Source: Betaproteobacteria bacterium HGW-Betaproteobacteria-8
GTDB lineage: Bacteria > Pseudomonadota > Gammaproteobacteria > Burkholderiales > Methylophilaceae
Direction: 5' to 3'
Assembly (NCBI GenBank): GCA_002842135.1
Contig: PHCD01000021.1
Coordinates: 1-22,096 of the forward strand
Length of the DNA: 22,096 bases
The notes beneath the pieces were generated by a model. The model was not told the DNA's origin and made no database searches. It saw only the letters and a list, made by a program, of their open reading frames with translations. Positions within the stretch are counted from its first letter, which is position 1, and each line of letters begins with the position of its first letter. Of the stretch, positions 8,168-16,023 are shown piece after piece. The position numbers and the translations under genes were made by a program.

Positions 8168-9442
8168 TTGAATAATATCAATAATCTATTTAATCAAGCT
8201 TCTATGACTTTCAGCGTCGATAGATTTCAACAGCTTAGAGCCAGAACTACCAGGCTTTCTGATCCGCTGAGCGAAGCGGATATGACTATACAGGGTGCAG
8301 AGTTTGCCAGCCCGGGTAAATGGCACCTGGCACATACTACCTGGTTTTTCGAAGAATTTTTTCTGGGTCGGTTTCAGGATTACCAGGTTCAGTCTGAGCA
8401 TTTTCGATATTTATTCAATTCCTATTATGAGCGTGTCGGCGCAAGACATCAGCAAGGCTCGCGTGGTCTCATTTCACGCCCGGCGCTACGCGAAATCATG
8501 GATTACCGGCATCGAGTTGATGAAGCCGTACTTAAGCGGCTGGCAAGTGGAATTAGCGAAGCTGAGCTGGCGATTATCGAGTTGGGAATTCACCATGAAC
8601 AGCAGCACCAGGAATTGTTCCTGACCGATATTTTATTCAATCTCTCCTGTAACCCCTTATATCCGGCCTATCGGGAATCCTCCAGGGCAATAAACACGGT
8701 GTCATCCATCGCTAACAGCAGGATGCTGGATTTCGAGGGGGGGTTACTGGAAATCGGCCATGGTGGTGACGGGTTTGGTTTTGATAATGAATTTCCGATG
8801 CACCTCTATTATTTAGTGCCTTACAAATTATCCAGCCGTTTGGTGACCAATCGTGACTGGATCGCCTTTATTGAGGATGACGGATACAACAATCCGCTGC
8901 TCTGGTTATCGGATGGCTGGAAGATGGCACGCACTGAGAACTGGAAAATGCCTATGTACTGGCATGAAAAAGACGGATACCAGATGTTTACTCTGGATGG
9001 ATTGCAGCCTGTGGATTTGAATGCGCCTGTTACCCATATCAGTTACTTTGAAGCTGAGGCGTACGCCAGATGGGCAGGTAAGCGCTTGCCCACGGAAATG
9101 GAATGGGAAGTGGCGGCAAGGCAGCAAGTGATACAGGGTAATTTTGCAGAGCGTGAAACCTATCAACCTGTCGCCGCGCAAGAGGACACATCCAGTTCTT
9201 TGATTCAGATGTTTGGTGATGTCTGGGAGTGGACTTCCAGTCCTTATATTGCATATCCAGGTTTCCAGACAACAGCAGATGCGATTGGTGAGTACAACGG
9301 TAAATTCATGAATGGCCAATATGTATTGAGGGGTGGTTCCTGTGTGACGCCACAAACCCATATACGCACAACATATCGAAACTTTTTCTACCCACATCAA
9401 CGCTGGCAATTTAATGGCTTGCGTTTGGCAGAAGATGGATAA
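8168..9442 (+). CDS. egtB: Ergothioneine biosynthesis protein EgtB (iron-dependent sulfoxide synthase)
   Basis: EgtB uses Fe(II) and O2 to join hercynine to the sulfur of cysteine or gamma-glutamylcysteine, giving a sulfoxide on the way to ergothioneine. The 424 residues have the family layout: an N-terminal DinB-like helical domain (about 15-160) and a C-terminal formylglycine-generating-enzyme fold (about 185-420). Probable iron ligands are H56 (WHLAHTTWF) and H143/H147 (IHHEQQHQE). The C-terminal fold shows KRLPTEMEWEVAAR, GDVWEWTSSPY, LRGGSC and RWQFNGLRLAEDG. The start is a TTG with AGGA 8 nt upstream; the next ATG (8204) has no ribosome site. egtD follows after 14 nt, so the two form an operon. 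No egtA, egtC or egtE is in the window. Sampled lines are A/T-richer than flanking core genes. Confidence 0.93.
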   Translation: MNNINNLFNQASMTFSVDRFQQLRARTTRLSDPLSEADMTIQGAEFASPGKWHLAHTTWFFEEFFLGRFQDYQVQSEHFRYLFNSYYERVGARHQQGSRGLISRPALREIMDYRHRVDEAVLKRLASGISEAELAIIELGIHHEQQHQELFLTDILFNLSCNPLYPAYRESSRAINTVSSIANSRMLDFEGGLLEIGHGGDGFGFDNEFPMHLYYLVPYKLSSRLVTNRDWIAFIEDDGYNNPLLWLSDGWKMARTENWKMPMYWHEKDGYQMFTLDGLQPVDLNAPVTHISYFEAEAYARWAGKRLPTEMEWEVAARQQVIQGNFAERETYQPVAAQEDTSSSLIQMFGDVWEWTSSPYIAYPGFQTTADAIGEYNGKFMNGQYVLRGGSCVTPQTHIRTTYRNFFYPHQRWQFNGLRLAEDG

Positions 9443-9456
9443 ACTGGAGCAGTGTC

Positions 9457-10431
9457 ATGAAAGATAATCTGGAGATTGTCTTTGAGCAAGATATTCAAAA
9501 CTGGAATCAGTTACTGGCAGATGTCATTGCCGGATTATCGAAAGCTAAAAAAACCTTACCATGTAAGTGGCTTTATGATGCTGCCGGTTCTGCACTTTTT
9601 GAAGAGATTACCAAACTGCCGGAGTATTACTTAACGCGTGTTGAGACACGCTTGCTTGAGTCTTTGAAAACTGAGTTAGCCGAGGCGCTTCCGGAGTTGT
9701 CGCTGATGATTGAGCCTGGTAGCGGTTCCAGCAACAAGACACGTATCTTGCTGGCTTCGCAAACCAGGCTGAGAGAGTATGTACCGATGGATATTTCGGC
9801 CGAGTTTTTGGTCGAGGTGGCAGCTCAGTTGCAGCAGCAATTCCGGCATCTGAAAGTGAGTCCGCTGGTCGGCGACTTTACTGATCGCATCGAACCGATT
9901 GCCAGCCATGATCATGCTGAGTGCCTGATTTTCTTTCCGGGCTCAACGATCGGCAATTTTGATCCAGTAGAGGCCCGGGATTTATTAAGGCGCATTCGCG
10001 GCATGATTGATAAGCCCGGCTATCTGCTGATAGGTGTCGATATGACGCAAGATGTTTCACAGTTGTTGGCTGCCTATAATGATGCAGCTGGTATTACTGC
10101 CATGTTCAATCTGAATTTGCTGGCGAGAATCAATCGTGAGTTGGGGGCGAATTTTGATCTGGATAAATTCAGCCATCGCGCAATATTCAATCCGGATGAG
10201 CACAGGATAGAGATGCACCTGGTGAGCAATGAGGCGCAGGAAGTTGAGATATCAGGCCTGGTTGTGAGTTTCGAGGCGGGCGAAACGATTCATACCGAGA
10301 ACTGTTATAAGTATCCTGGACAGAAATTTGAGGCCCTTTTAAATGCCTCGGGCTGGCAGGTTCAACAGGTATGGAAAGACCAGGAAACATCGGGCTTTGG
10401 CCTTTATCTGCTGAAGTCCGATACCGCCTGA
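9457..10431 (+). CDS. egtD: L-histidine N-alpha-methyltransferase EgtD
   Basis: EgtD uses three SAM molecules to trimethylate histidine to hercynine, the substrate of EgtB. The 324 residues are normal for the Methyltransf_33 family. Visible motifs are LYDAAGSALFEEITKLPEYYLTRVE (split here as residues 39-63), the SAM loop EPGSGSSNKT (86-95), FFPGSTIGNF (159-168, with the histidine-binding Asn167) and YNDAAGITAMFN (207-218, Tyr207). The imidazole-binding segment reads TENCYKY (280-286); the family usually has TENSYKY, so the serine known to contact the imidazole (Ser284 in the mycobacterial enzyme) is Cys283 here. A GGAG ribosome site lies about 9 nt before the ATG. A MITE-like element begins 6 nt after the stop. 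Confidence 0.94.
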   Translation: MKDNLEIVFEQDIQNWNQLLADVIAGLSKAKKTLPCKWLYDAAGSALFEEITKLPEYYLTRVETRLLESLKTELAEALPELSLMIEPGSGSSNKTRILLASQTRLREYVPMDISAEFLVEVAAQLQQQFRHLKVSPLVGDFTDRIEPIASHDHAECLIFFPGSTIGNFDPVEARDLLRRIRGMIDKPGYLLIGVDMTQDVSQLLAAYNDAAGITAMFNLNLLARINRELGANFDLDKFSHRAIFNPDEHRIEMHLVSNEAQEVEISGLVVSFEAGETIHTENCYKYPGQKFEALLNASGWQVQQVWKDQETSGFGLYLLKSDTA

Positions 10432-10437
10432 TTTATA

Positions 10438-10590
10438 TTAAGGGCGCCTTGAAAAACCGTCACGAGCGGACGGAGTGCAAGGATCCCCGCAGCGAATCCT
10501 CGAGACATATCAACTAGATAGGCGAGAGGTGAGCGAGGAAGCGACGCCGCAATCCGTTCGCGCAGCAGGTTTTTTTTGAGGTGCCCTTAA
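10438..10590. mobile_element. MITE-like non-autonomous element with long imperfect TIRs
   Basis: The 153-bp stretch opens TTAAGGGCGCCTTGAAAAAC and, read from the other strand at its right end, opens TTAAGGGCACCTCAAAAAAA. Similarity between the ends continues inward to about 41-42 nt (10438-10478 and 10549-10590), including CGGACGGA against CGAACGGA. Both ends carry TTAA, which may be a target duplication. The roughly 70-bp core has no credible ORF. It fills the gap between the convergent egtD and DUF427 genes; its right-hand TTAA supplies the DUF427 stop codon. An IS5-type parent is a guess from the end sequence. The T8 run at 10570-10577 could also make the fold act as a terminator for egtD. 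Confidence 0.7.
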
Positions 10591-10871
10591 CGGCTAACCT
10601 CTACACCCTTCCAGAAAGCGACATACCCTTTGATTTTGTTGGCGGCCTCTTTCGGGTCGGCATAATACCAAGCGGCGCTCTCGTTTACTTTTCCATTCAC
10701 CACCACATCGAAATAGGATGCTGTACCTTTCCATGGACAGACAGTTGTGTGACTGCTGGGCTTGAAAAACTCGTCTTTCAAGCTGCTGCGAGGAAAGTAG
10801 ATATTGCCATCCACGGTTTCAAACTGATCTGTTTCAGCAATGACTTGGCCGTTCCATTTTGCGCTGGGCAT
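10587..10871 (-). CDS. DUF427 domain-containing protein
   Basis: A 94-residue cytoplasmic protein of the DUF427 family, whose biochemical role is not established. The family signature is seen as FPRSSL (about 26-31), CPWKGTASYFDV (about 45-56) and AWYYADPKEAA, followed by GYVAFWKGVEV at the C-terminus. The start is placed at the ATG at 10871, which has a strong GAGG ribosome site about 7 nt upstream; a TTG at 10883 would add four residues but would overlap that site. The ATG lies 1 nt after the stop of the upstream metC-like gene, whose last codons contain the ribosome site, so translation is probably coupled. The stop codon lies inside the right inverted repeat of the adjacent MITE-like element. 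Confidence 0.85.
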   Translation of the reverse strand: MPSAKWNGQVIAETDQFETVDGNIYFPRSSLKDEFFKPSSHTTVCPWKGTASYFDVVVNGKVNESAAWYYADPKEAANKIKGYVAFWKGVEVSR

Positions 10872-10872
10872 A

Positions 10873-12042
10873 TTAATCCTCAAGTTTGGTTAAAGCTTGT
10901 TGCAGGTCGGCGATCAGGTCGCCGGTGTCTTCCAAGCCGATGTATAAACGTACTAATCCACCTTTATAAGGCCAGGATTTGCGGATTTTGTTCATTTCAT
11001 ACGGTAATGCAAGACTGACACTGCCACCCCAACTGAAACCGATGCGAAACAGTTGCAGTTGATCGATGAAACGATCGATAACTGTCTGTGTGACCTGCGG
11101 CAGAAAGACGATGGAAAACAGGCTGGCTGCGCCGGAAAAGTCACGCTGCCAGATGGAATGGCCGGGAGCGCCATCCAAGGCAGGATGCAGTACTTCTGCA
11201 ATCGCTGGCTGTTGCTTCAGCCAGCTGGCAATCTTGCGTGCAGAAATGTCCTGCGCCTCGTAGCGCAATTTGTAATGCGGCAAGCTGCGTAGCACGATGT
11301 TGCAGTCTTCCGGGCTGACACCGGCACCGGATTGCATATGTGTGAGTGATAGTTGCTGATGCAGTTTTTTGTCGCGCGTGACGATGCTGCCCATCAGGAC
11401 GTCACTGCCGCCGGACTGGTATTTGGTTAGTGCCTGGATGGATATATCCGCCCCCAGTTCCAGTGGCCGCATGGCGATACTGGCGGCCCAAGTGGCATCG
11501 ACGGCTACCAGCGCGCCATGTGCTTTGGCAAGGCGGCTCAGCGCAGGGAGGTCGGCCACTTCCATGGAAATCGAACCTGGCGTTTCTACCCAGAGCAGAC
11601 GCGTGGTTGGCGTGAACTGCACGCTGGTAATATCGAGCGGGTCGTAGAAATCCAGCCCGACACCGTATTGCGATTGCAGAAATCGGGCGAATTCGATGGC
11701 GGGTTCATAGGAATTTTCCGGCAATAGCACGTGCTCGCCTGATTTCAGCAGGCTTAGCATGGTGAGGCTGATGGCGGCGAGCCCTGAGGGCAGCAGCAGG
11801 CAATGCTCCCCTCCTTCCAGCATGGCGATCTTGCGCGCCAGGCGGCTGGTAGTCGGGGTGCCGCTGAGGCCGTAGGCGTATTGGGATTCATCGCGCCAGT
11901 CGCGCCGGCGCAGCGCGGCGACATTGGGAAAAACGACGGTGGAGGCGCGTTCGACAGCGCTGCTCAGGCTGCGAAAGTTGCCGTTAGCTTCATAGTCCGG
12001 CTGTAGCAGGCTGGTTTGCTGGGTTTGTTTTTTGTTTATCAT
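10873..12042 (-). CDS. metC: Cystathionine beta-lyase-like PLP enzyme
   Basis: A fold-type I PLP enzyme of the Cys/Met metabolism family, 389 residues. Cystathionine beta-lyase cleaves cystathionine to homocysteine, pyruvate and ammonia for methionine synthesis in the cytoplasm. Seen are YGLSGTPTT (57-65, phosphate-binding region), LPSGLAAI (84-91), ETPGS (153-157), the cofactor-binding Asp182 in VDATWA, and the Schiff-base Lys207 in ALTKYQSGGSDVLMGS. The C-terminal domain has FRIGFSWGGSVSLALP and VRLYIGLED, which fit MetC better than MetB or MetZ, but substrate cannot be fixed by eye. The gene starts 3 nt after the stop of the SDR gene and its stop is 1 nt before the DUF427 start, so these three form a tight minus-strand operon. 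Confidence 0.85.
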   Translation of the reverse strand: MINKKQTQQTSLLQPDYEANGNFRSLSSAVERASTVVFPNVAALRRRDWRDESQYAYGLSGTPTTSRLARKIAMLEGGEHCLLLPSGLAAISLTMLSLLKSGEHVLLPENSYEPAIEFARFLQSQYGVGLDFYDPLDITSVQFTPTTRLLWVETPGSISMEVADLPALSRLAKAHGALVAVDATWAASIAMRPLELGADISIQALTKYQSGGSDVLMGSIVTRDKKLHQQLSLTHMQSGAGVSPEDCNIVLRSLPHYKLRYEAQDISARKIASWLKQQPAIAEVLHPALDGAPGHSIWQRDFSGAASLFSIVFLPQVTQTVIDRFIDQLQLFRIGFSWGGSVSLALPYEMNKIRKSWPYKGGLVRLYIGLEDTGDLIADLQQALTKLED

Positions 12043-12045
12043 GAT

Positions 12046-12813
12046 TCAGAGCCAATCCCAATCGAGATGTGCCTTTTTTGGTGCATTCTTCATGGCCCAA
12101 TCCCACATGAACGGTGGGATGAAGCGCATGAGTCTGGCGAGCCAACCCATCTGCCAGGGCACTACGATAAAGCGTCGTTTGGCCGCGATAGCCTTTGCCA
12201 TTTTGGTTGCCGCCACATCGGCATCCATCAGGAATGGCATGGAGTAGGCATTGACGTTGGTCATCGGGGTTTTGATGTAACCGGGTGCGATGGTGGTGAC
12301 ATGAATGCCATGTTGCTGCATCTCTACCCGCAGGCTTTCCAGATAGCTGATGGCAGCAGCCTTGGAGGCGCTGTAGGCACCTGCACCGGGCAGGCCGCGT
12401 ATGCCGGCAATGCTGGCGATGCCAACCAGGGTGCCATTGCCACGCGCCTTCATGCCGGCAATAAACGGCCGGAAGGTATGCAGCAGCCCCAGCACGTTGA
12501 TATCAAAAATCGCCTTGAAAGCAGCCGCATCTTCTTTTTGCTCGGTCAGGGTGCCGCGGCTGACCCCGGCATTGGCAATGACGATGTCGGGAACGCCAAA
12601 TTTCTGTATGAAGTCTTCTGCCGCTTGTGTCAGTGCATTAGCGTCGCGTACATCAGCGGTATAGATGGAGACGGGGGTGTTGAGTCTGGAAGAGAGTTCC
12701 TGCAGCAGTTCGCCGCGGCGTGCTACCAGTCCGAGGGTGGCGCCCTGTGCGGCATAGTGTCTGGCGAAAGCCTCGCCTATGCCGCTGGAGGCACCGGTGA
12801 TGAACACTTTCAT
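12046..12813 (-). CDS. Short-chain dehydrogenase/reductase (SDR), classical type
   Basis: A 255-residue NAD(P)-dependent oxidoreductase of the classical SDR family; the substrate is unknown. The cofactor loop is TGASSGIG (6-13), NAG is at 81-83, and the catalytic triad is Ser134, Tyr147 and Lys151 (YSASK). The arginines ARR at 31-33 after the second beta strand suggest NADPH. After about residue 215 the C-terminus has a hydrophobic, Trp-rich stretch (WQMGWLARLMRFIPPFMWDW) that may touch a membrane, as in several short SDRs of this group. It follows dsbA on the same strand after a 94-nt gap and precedes the metC-like gene by 3 nt. A possible 17-codon ORF ends in an ATGA overlap with its start. 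Confidence 0.88.
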   Translation of the reverse strand: MKVFITGASSGIGEAFARHYAAQGATLGLVARRGELLQELSSRLNTPVSIYTADVRDANALTQAAEDFIQKFGVPDIVIANAGVSRGTLTEQKEDAAAFKAIFDINVLGLLHTFRPFIAGMKARGNGTLVGIASIAGIRGLPGAGAYSASKAAAISYLESLRVEMQQHGIHVTTIAPGYIKTPMTNVNAYSMPFLMDADVAATKMAKAIAAKRRFIVVPWQMGWLARLMRFIPPFMWDWAMKNAPKKAHLDWDWL

Positions 12814-12907
12814 GGCTCAACACCGGTTTTGGGTTTGTTAACCGTAAGGTTTTTATCGCTCATGGCTTGAGCAATCCGTTCGGTTTCTTTGCCTGTGCCT
12901 TTGTTTA

Positions 12908-13528
12908 TTATTTCTCAGTGCGGGCTTTGGCGATCAGGTAATCAGCCACTTTCAACACTTGAATGTTGCCGCCGGCCATGCTGCTGGAGGTGATGTATTT
13001 GCCATCGATAATCAGTGAAGGCACACCGGTCGCACCAGAAGCACGGAAAATCTGCGCAGCACGGTTGAGTTTGGTATTGGTGCTGAAGGAGTTGAAAGCT
13101 TCCTGTACTTTCTTCTTGTCCAGGCCGCCCTCCTTGCTGATCCAGTTGATGGCTGCAGCTTCATCGGTCGGGTTCAGGGTTCTTTGCTTGTGGATGGCGG
13201 CAAACAGCTTGTTGTGCAGCTTGTCCAGCAAGCCCAGGGCTTCCATCGCGTAATAGGCTTTGGCCATGGGGGCCCAATCTGGACGAGGCAGGCCGGGAAC
13301 GCGCTTGAAGACGACATCTGCAGGTAGCTTGTTGGCCCAGGCATGCAATTGTGGCTCCAGGCTGTTGCAGTGGCCGCAACCGTACCAGAATAGTTCGGTT
13401 ACTTCGACCTTGGCAGCGTTTTCAGTTGGGATGTTCTGGGCAGTTGTGTTGTATTCCACACCGGCCATTGGGTCCGCCATCAGGCTGGTTGAAGCTAGCA
13501 ACATCAGGGCGGCAAATAGCTTTTTCAT
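12908..13528 (-). CDS. dsbA: Thiol:disulfide interchange protein DsbA
   Basis: DsbA oxidises cysteine pairs of secreted proteins in the periplasm. The 206-residue precursor has a signal peptide (MKKLFAALMLLASTSLMA, cut probably after residue 18). The active site is CGHC at residues 51-54 within FWYGCGHCNSLEP, and the cis-proline is Pro170 in GATGVPSLII. CGHC differs from the CPHC of E. coli DsbA; this dipeptide tunes redox potential. The start is placed at the ATG with AAGGA about 8 nt upstream; a longer frame from 13588 adds 20 residues and would bury the signal peptide. It lies between a SPOR-domain gene and an SDR gene on the same strand, an order I recognise from other betaproteobacteria. 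Confidence 0.94.
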   Translation of the reverse strand: MKKLFAALMLLASTSLMADPMAGVEYNTTAQNIPTENAAKVEVTELFWYGCGHCNSLEPQLHAWANKLPADVVFKRVPGLPRPDWAPMAKAYYAMEALGLLDKLHNKLFAAIHKQRTLNPTDEAAAINWISKEGGLDKKKVQEAFNSFSTNTKLNRAAQIFRASGATGVPSLIIDGKYITSSSMAGGNIQVLKVADYLIAKARTEK

Positions 13529-13584
13529 TTTTATTTCCTTGTGATGATCTTGGTTGAATATGGACGTTAGATTGACTGTGTTCG

Positions 13585-13635
13585 GCAAACAAAGTTTTTA
13601 ACGCAACAAAGATTGTTTCGGCTGACCTTGTTTGC
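13585..13635. other. Nested inverted repeats upstream of dsbA
   Basis: Outer arms GCAAACAA (13585-13592) and TTGTTTGC (13628-13635) enclose inner arms AACAA / TTGTT (13605-13617, 3-nt loop). The structure lies between the SPOR gene stop and dsbA, about 60 nt before the dsbA start. It lacks a T-run. It may be a 5' leader fold or operator; that is inference. Confidence 0.35.
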
Positions 13636-13643
13636 TCTTGATT

Positions 13644-14234
13644 TTAATTGGGTACGTTGCTGTTTACCTTGATGAGATCGGCCGGAAAACCGTTCTCGGC
13701 CAATTGCGCACGTGATTTGTTGATGGCGTTGATATCGCTGAATGGTCCGACGCGCACGCGATGCCAAGTCCCTTTGTCCGGGATTTCAGCCGTCTGCACG
13801 ATGGCCTCTACGCCCTGCAAGGCCAGTTTGGCCTTCATGTTGTCGGCTTCCTGCTCGGTCTGGAAAGCGCCAACCTGCAGGAAGTAAGTTTCTGTCACGG
13901 TGACGGATTGAGCCTCTTTCTGCTTGATTTCCTGCTCTGTGACCTGGGTTTCGCTGCCTGGCAGTATGGTATAGAAATCAAATCTTGGATTTTCAGCACT
14001 GTCGGTCGCCTCTTCTGGTACGGCGGCTGGAGCTTCGGCATTTTCTTCTGCTTCGATCACTGCAGCTGGCGTTACCTTGTCCTGAAACGGACTTTTGCCG
14101 CCAGTGATGAATATTGCCAGCACCACGGATATGCCGACGCCGAGCACCAGGCCAACCAGCAGTCCGGAAAAGAACGGGCTGCCCTTACTGGCTGGCTTTG
14201 CACGGGAGGTGGTATTTTTGTAATCGCGGCTCAT
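13644..14234 (-). CDS. SPOR-domain inner-membrane protein (FtsN-like)
   Basis: A 196-residue single-pass membrane protein. The basic N-terminus (about 1-20) is cytoplasmic, one transmembrane helix spans about 21-44 (FFSGLLVGLVLGVGISVVLA), and the rest is periplasmic: a Glu/Ala-rich linker (about 55-110) and a C-terminal SPOR domain (about 117-192, YFLQVGAFQTEQEADNMKAK ... VRVGPFSD). SPOR domains bind denuded peptidoglycan at the division septum, so a role in cell division like FtsN is plausible but not shown. The start has AGGAAAA about 7 nt upstream. It sits 48 nt after argS on the same strand and before dsbA; this argS-SPOR pair is common in betaproteobacteria. Confidence 0.9.
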   Translation of the reverse strand: MSRDYKNTTSRAKPASKGSPFFSGLLVGLVLGVGISVVLAIFITGGKSPFQDKVTPAAVIEAEENAEAPAAVPEEATDSAENPRFDFYTILPGSETQVTEQEIKQKEAQSVTVTETYFLQVGAFQTEQEADNMKAKLALQGVEAIVQTAEIPDKGTWHRVRVGPFSDINAINKSRAQLAENGFPADLIKVNSNVPN

Positions 14235-14282
14235 TATGATGTTTTCCTGTTCTTTGGCATTTAGCTGTTTCTGTGTTGCTGC

Positions 14283-15956
14283 TTACATCTTTTCCGGCGC
14301 ACTGACGCCAAGCAGCTGCAGGCCATTCCTCAATACCTGCTGGGTGGCGCTGACGAGCGACATGCGTGCCAGTTTCAGCGTTTCATCCTCCACCAGAAAT
14401 TGTTCTGCATTGTAATAGCTATGCAGGTCGCTGGCTAAATCTTTCATGTAGTTGGCAATCATGTGCGGAGCCAGCTCATCGCCGGCGTTATGCACTACCT
14501 CAGGAAATTCGCTCAGGCGCTGCAATAATGCGGCCTCGTGTTCTGCCTGTAGCGGGTTGAGGTCGGCAGATTCAAGCGATTTCACATCACCGCCCCACTG
14601 GTTCAACACGCTACAGATGCGCGCATGGGCATATTGGATGTAATAGACCGGGTTGTCGTTGGTCTGCGCACGGGCGAGATCGATATCAAACACCAGCTGA
14701 GAATCGGCACGGCGCGCGGCCAAGAAGTAACGTGTGGCATCGCAGCCGACTTCCTCAATCAGGTCGCGCAGGGTGACGTAGCTGCCGGCACGTTTGGAAA
14801 TCTTCACCTCTTCGCCGCCGCGCATGACGGTCACCATCTGGTGCAGCACATATTCTGGCCAGCCCTGCGGGATGCCGATGTTCATGGCTTGCAAGCCGGC
14901 GCGTACACGGGTGATGGTGCTGTGGTGATCGGCGCCCTGTTCGTTGATGACACGCGCAAAACCACGTTGCCACTTGCCGACGTGGTAGGCGACGTCCGGC
15001 ACAAAATAGGTGTAACCACCCTCTTGCTTGCGCATGACGCGATCCTTGTCGTCGCCGAACTCGGTTGTGCGCAACCACAAGGCCTCGTCCTGTTCATAGG
15101 TATGGCCGCTTTCAATCAGGGCTTGTACCGTGCTTTCCACCTTGCCTTCGGTATACAGCGCTGATTCCAGCGAGAAGACGTCGAACTTGATCTGGAAGGC
15201 TTTCAGGTCCAGATCCTGCTCATGGCGCAAATAGGCCACGGAAAAATGGCGGATGGATTCTTCGTCATCCGGGTTGCCAGTCGCCGTGAATTTCATGTCA
15301 TCGGCAATGACGGTTTCCTTTGCCAGGTAGGCATTGGCAATATCTACGATGTACTCGCCGCGGTAGCCGTTTTCCGGGAAGGCGGCATTTTCTGGCGAAA
15401 TGCCCTTACAGCGGGCCTGTACTGATTTGGTCAGATTGTCGATCTGGGCACCGGCATCGTTGTAGTAAAACTCGCGGGTGACGTCCCACCCATTGGCGGC
15501 CATCAGGCGTGCTAGGCAATCGCCTACTGCGGCACCGCGGCCGTGACCCACGTGCAATGGGCCGGTCGGGTTGGCGGAAACAAATTCGATCTGCAGCTTG
15601 CGGCCGGCACCGGTCTGGTGATGCCCATAACGCTCACCCTGCTGCTGGATCTGGCGGATCACTGCCTGCTGTGCTTTCGGGCTCAGGTAAAAATTGATGA
15701 AACCGGCGCCGGCAATCTCGACTCTCGCGATAAACTCGGAGGCAGGCAGCGCCTTGATCAGGCTTTCGGCAATTGCCCTGGGGTTCTGGCGCAAGGGTTT
15801 TGCCAGCATCATGGCCAGATTGGTGGAGAAATCACCATGGTCGGCATTTTTCGGGCGCTCAAGCTGTATATTGAGCGGCAACGTGTCCGCCCCCAAACTT
15901 TCCATGTTCAGGCTTTTTGCGGCAATGCTGAGTAATTCGGTAAGATGTGCTTTCAA
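14283..15956 (-). CDS. argS: Arginyl-tRNA synthetase
   Basis: A class I aminoacyl-tRNA synthetase that charges tRNA-Arg. The 557 residues are close to the usual 560-590. The N-terminal Add1 domain (1 to about 90) includes [12 protein letters not shown], the HIGH motif is HVGH at 135-138 within [17 protein letters not shown], and the KMSKS-like loop is degenerate ([16 protein letters not shown], about 370), as is usual for this enzyme. The C-terminal DALR domain carries the [10 protein letters not shown] region. The start is a TTG: no ATG or GTG lies upstream in frame before a stop at about 15990, and the resulting [16 protein letters not shown] matches the family N-terminus. The ribosome site is poor. 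It diverges from priA across 67 nt and heads the minus-strand run through dsbA. Confidence 0.96.
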   Translation of the reverse strand: MKAHLTELLSIAAKSLNMESLGADTLPLNIQLERPKNADHGDFSTNLAMMLAKPLRQNPRAIAESLIKALPASEFIARVEIAGAGFINFYLSPKAQQAVIRQIQQQGERYGHHQTGAGRKLQIEFVSANPTGPLHVGHGRGAAVGDCLARLMAANGWDVTREFYYNDAGAQIDNLTKSVQARCKGISPENAAFPENGYRGEYIVDIANAYLAKETVIADDMKFTATGNPDDEESIRHFSVAYLRHEQDLDLKAFQIKFDVFSLESALYTEGKVESTVQALIESGHTYEQDEALWLRTTEFGDDKDRVMRKQEGGYTYFVPDVAYHVGKWQRGFARVINEQGADHHSTITRVRAGLQAMNIGIPQGWPEYVLHQMVTVMRGGEEVKISKRAGSYVTLRDLIEEVGCDATRYFLAARRADSQLVFDIDLARAQTNDNPVYYIQYAHARICSVLNQWGGDVKSLESADLNPLQAEHEAALLQRLSEFPEVVHNAGDELAPHMIANYMKDLASDLHSYYNAEQFLVEDETLKLARMSLVSATQQVLRNGLQLLGVSAPEKM

Positions 15957-16023
15957 GGCAAAATCGACTATTCGTTCAAAAACGCTATTTTAACCTACTG
16001 AGTCCCCAAGCCATAACCGATTA

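Noticed and set aside
8168..9442. SenA-type (selenoneine) enzyme instead of EgtB
   Set aside because: SenA is known to sit with senB and senC; here the partner is egtD and no sen genes are present, so EgtB is the simpler call.
12016..12870. Plus-strand open frame (284 codons) across the SDR gene
   Set aside because: It lies opposite a clear SDR with intact catalytic motifs; the composition (Gly/His/Cys-rich) is typical of a shadow frame.
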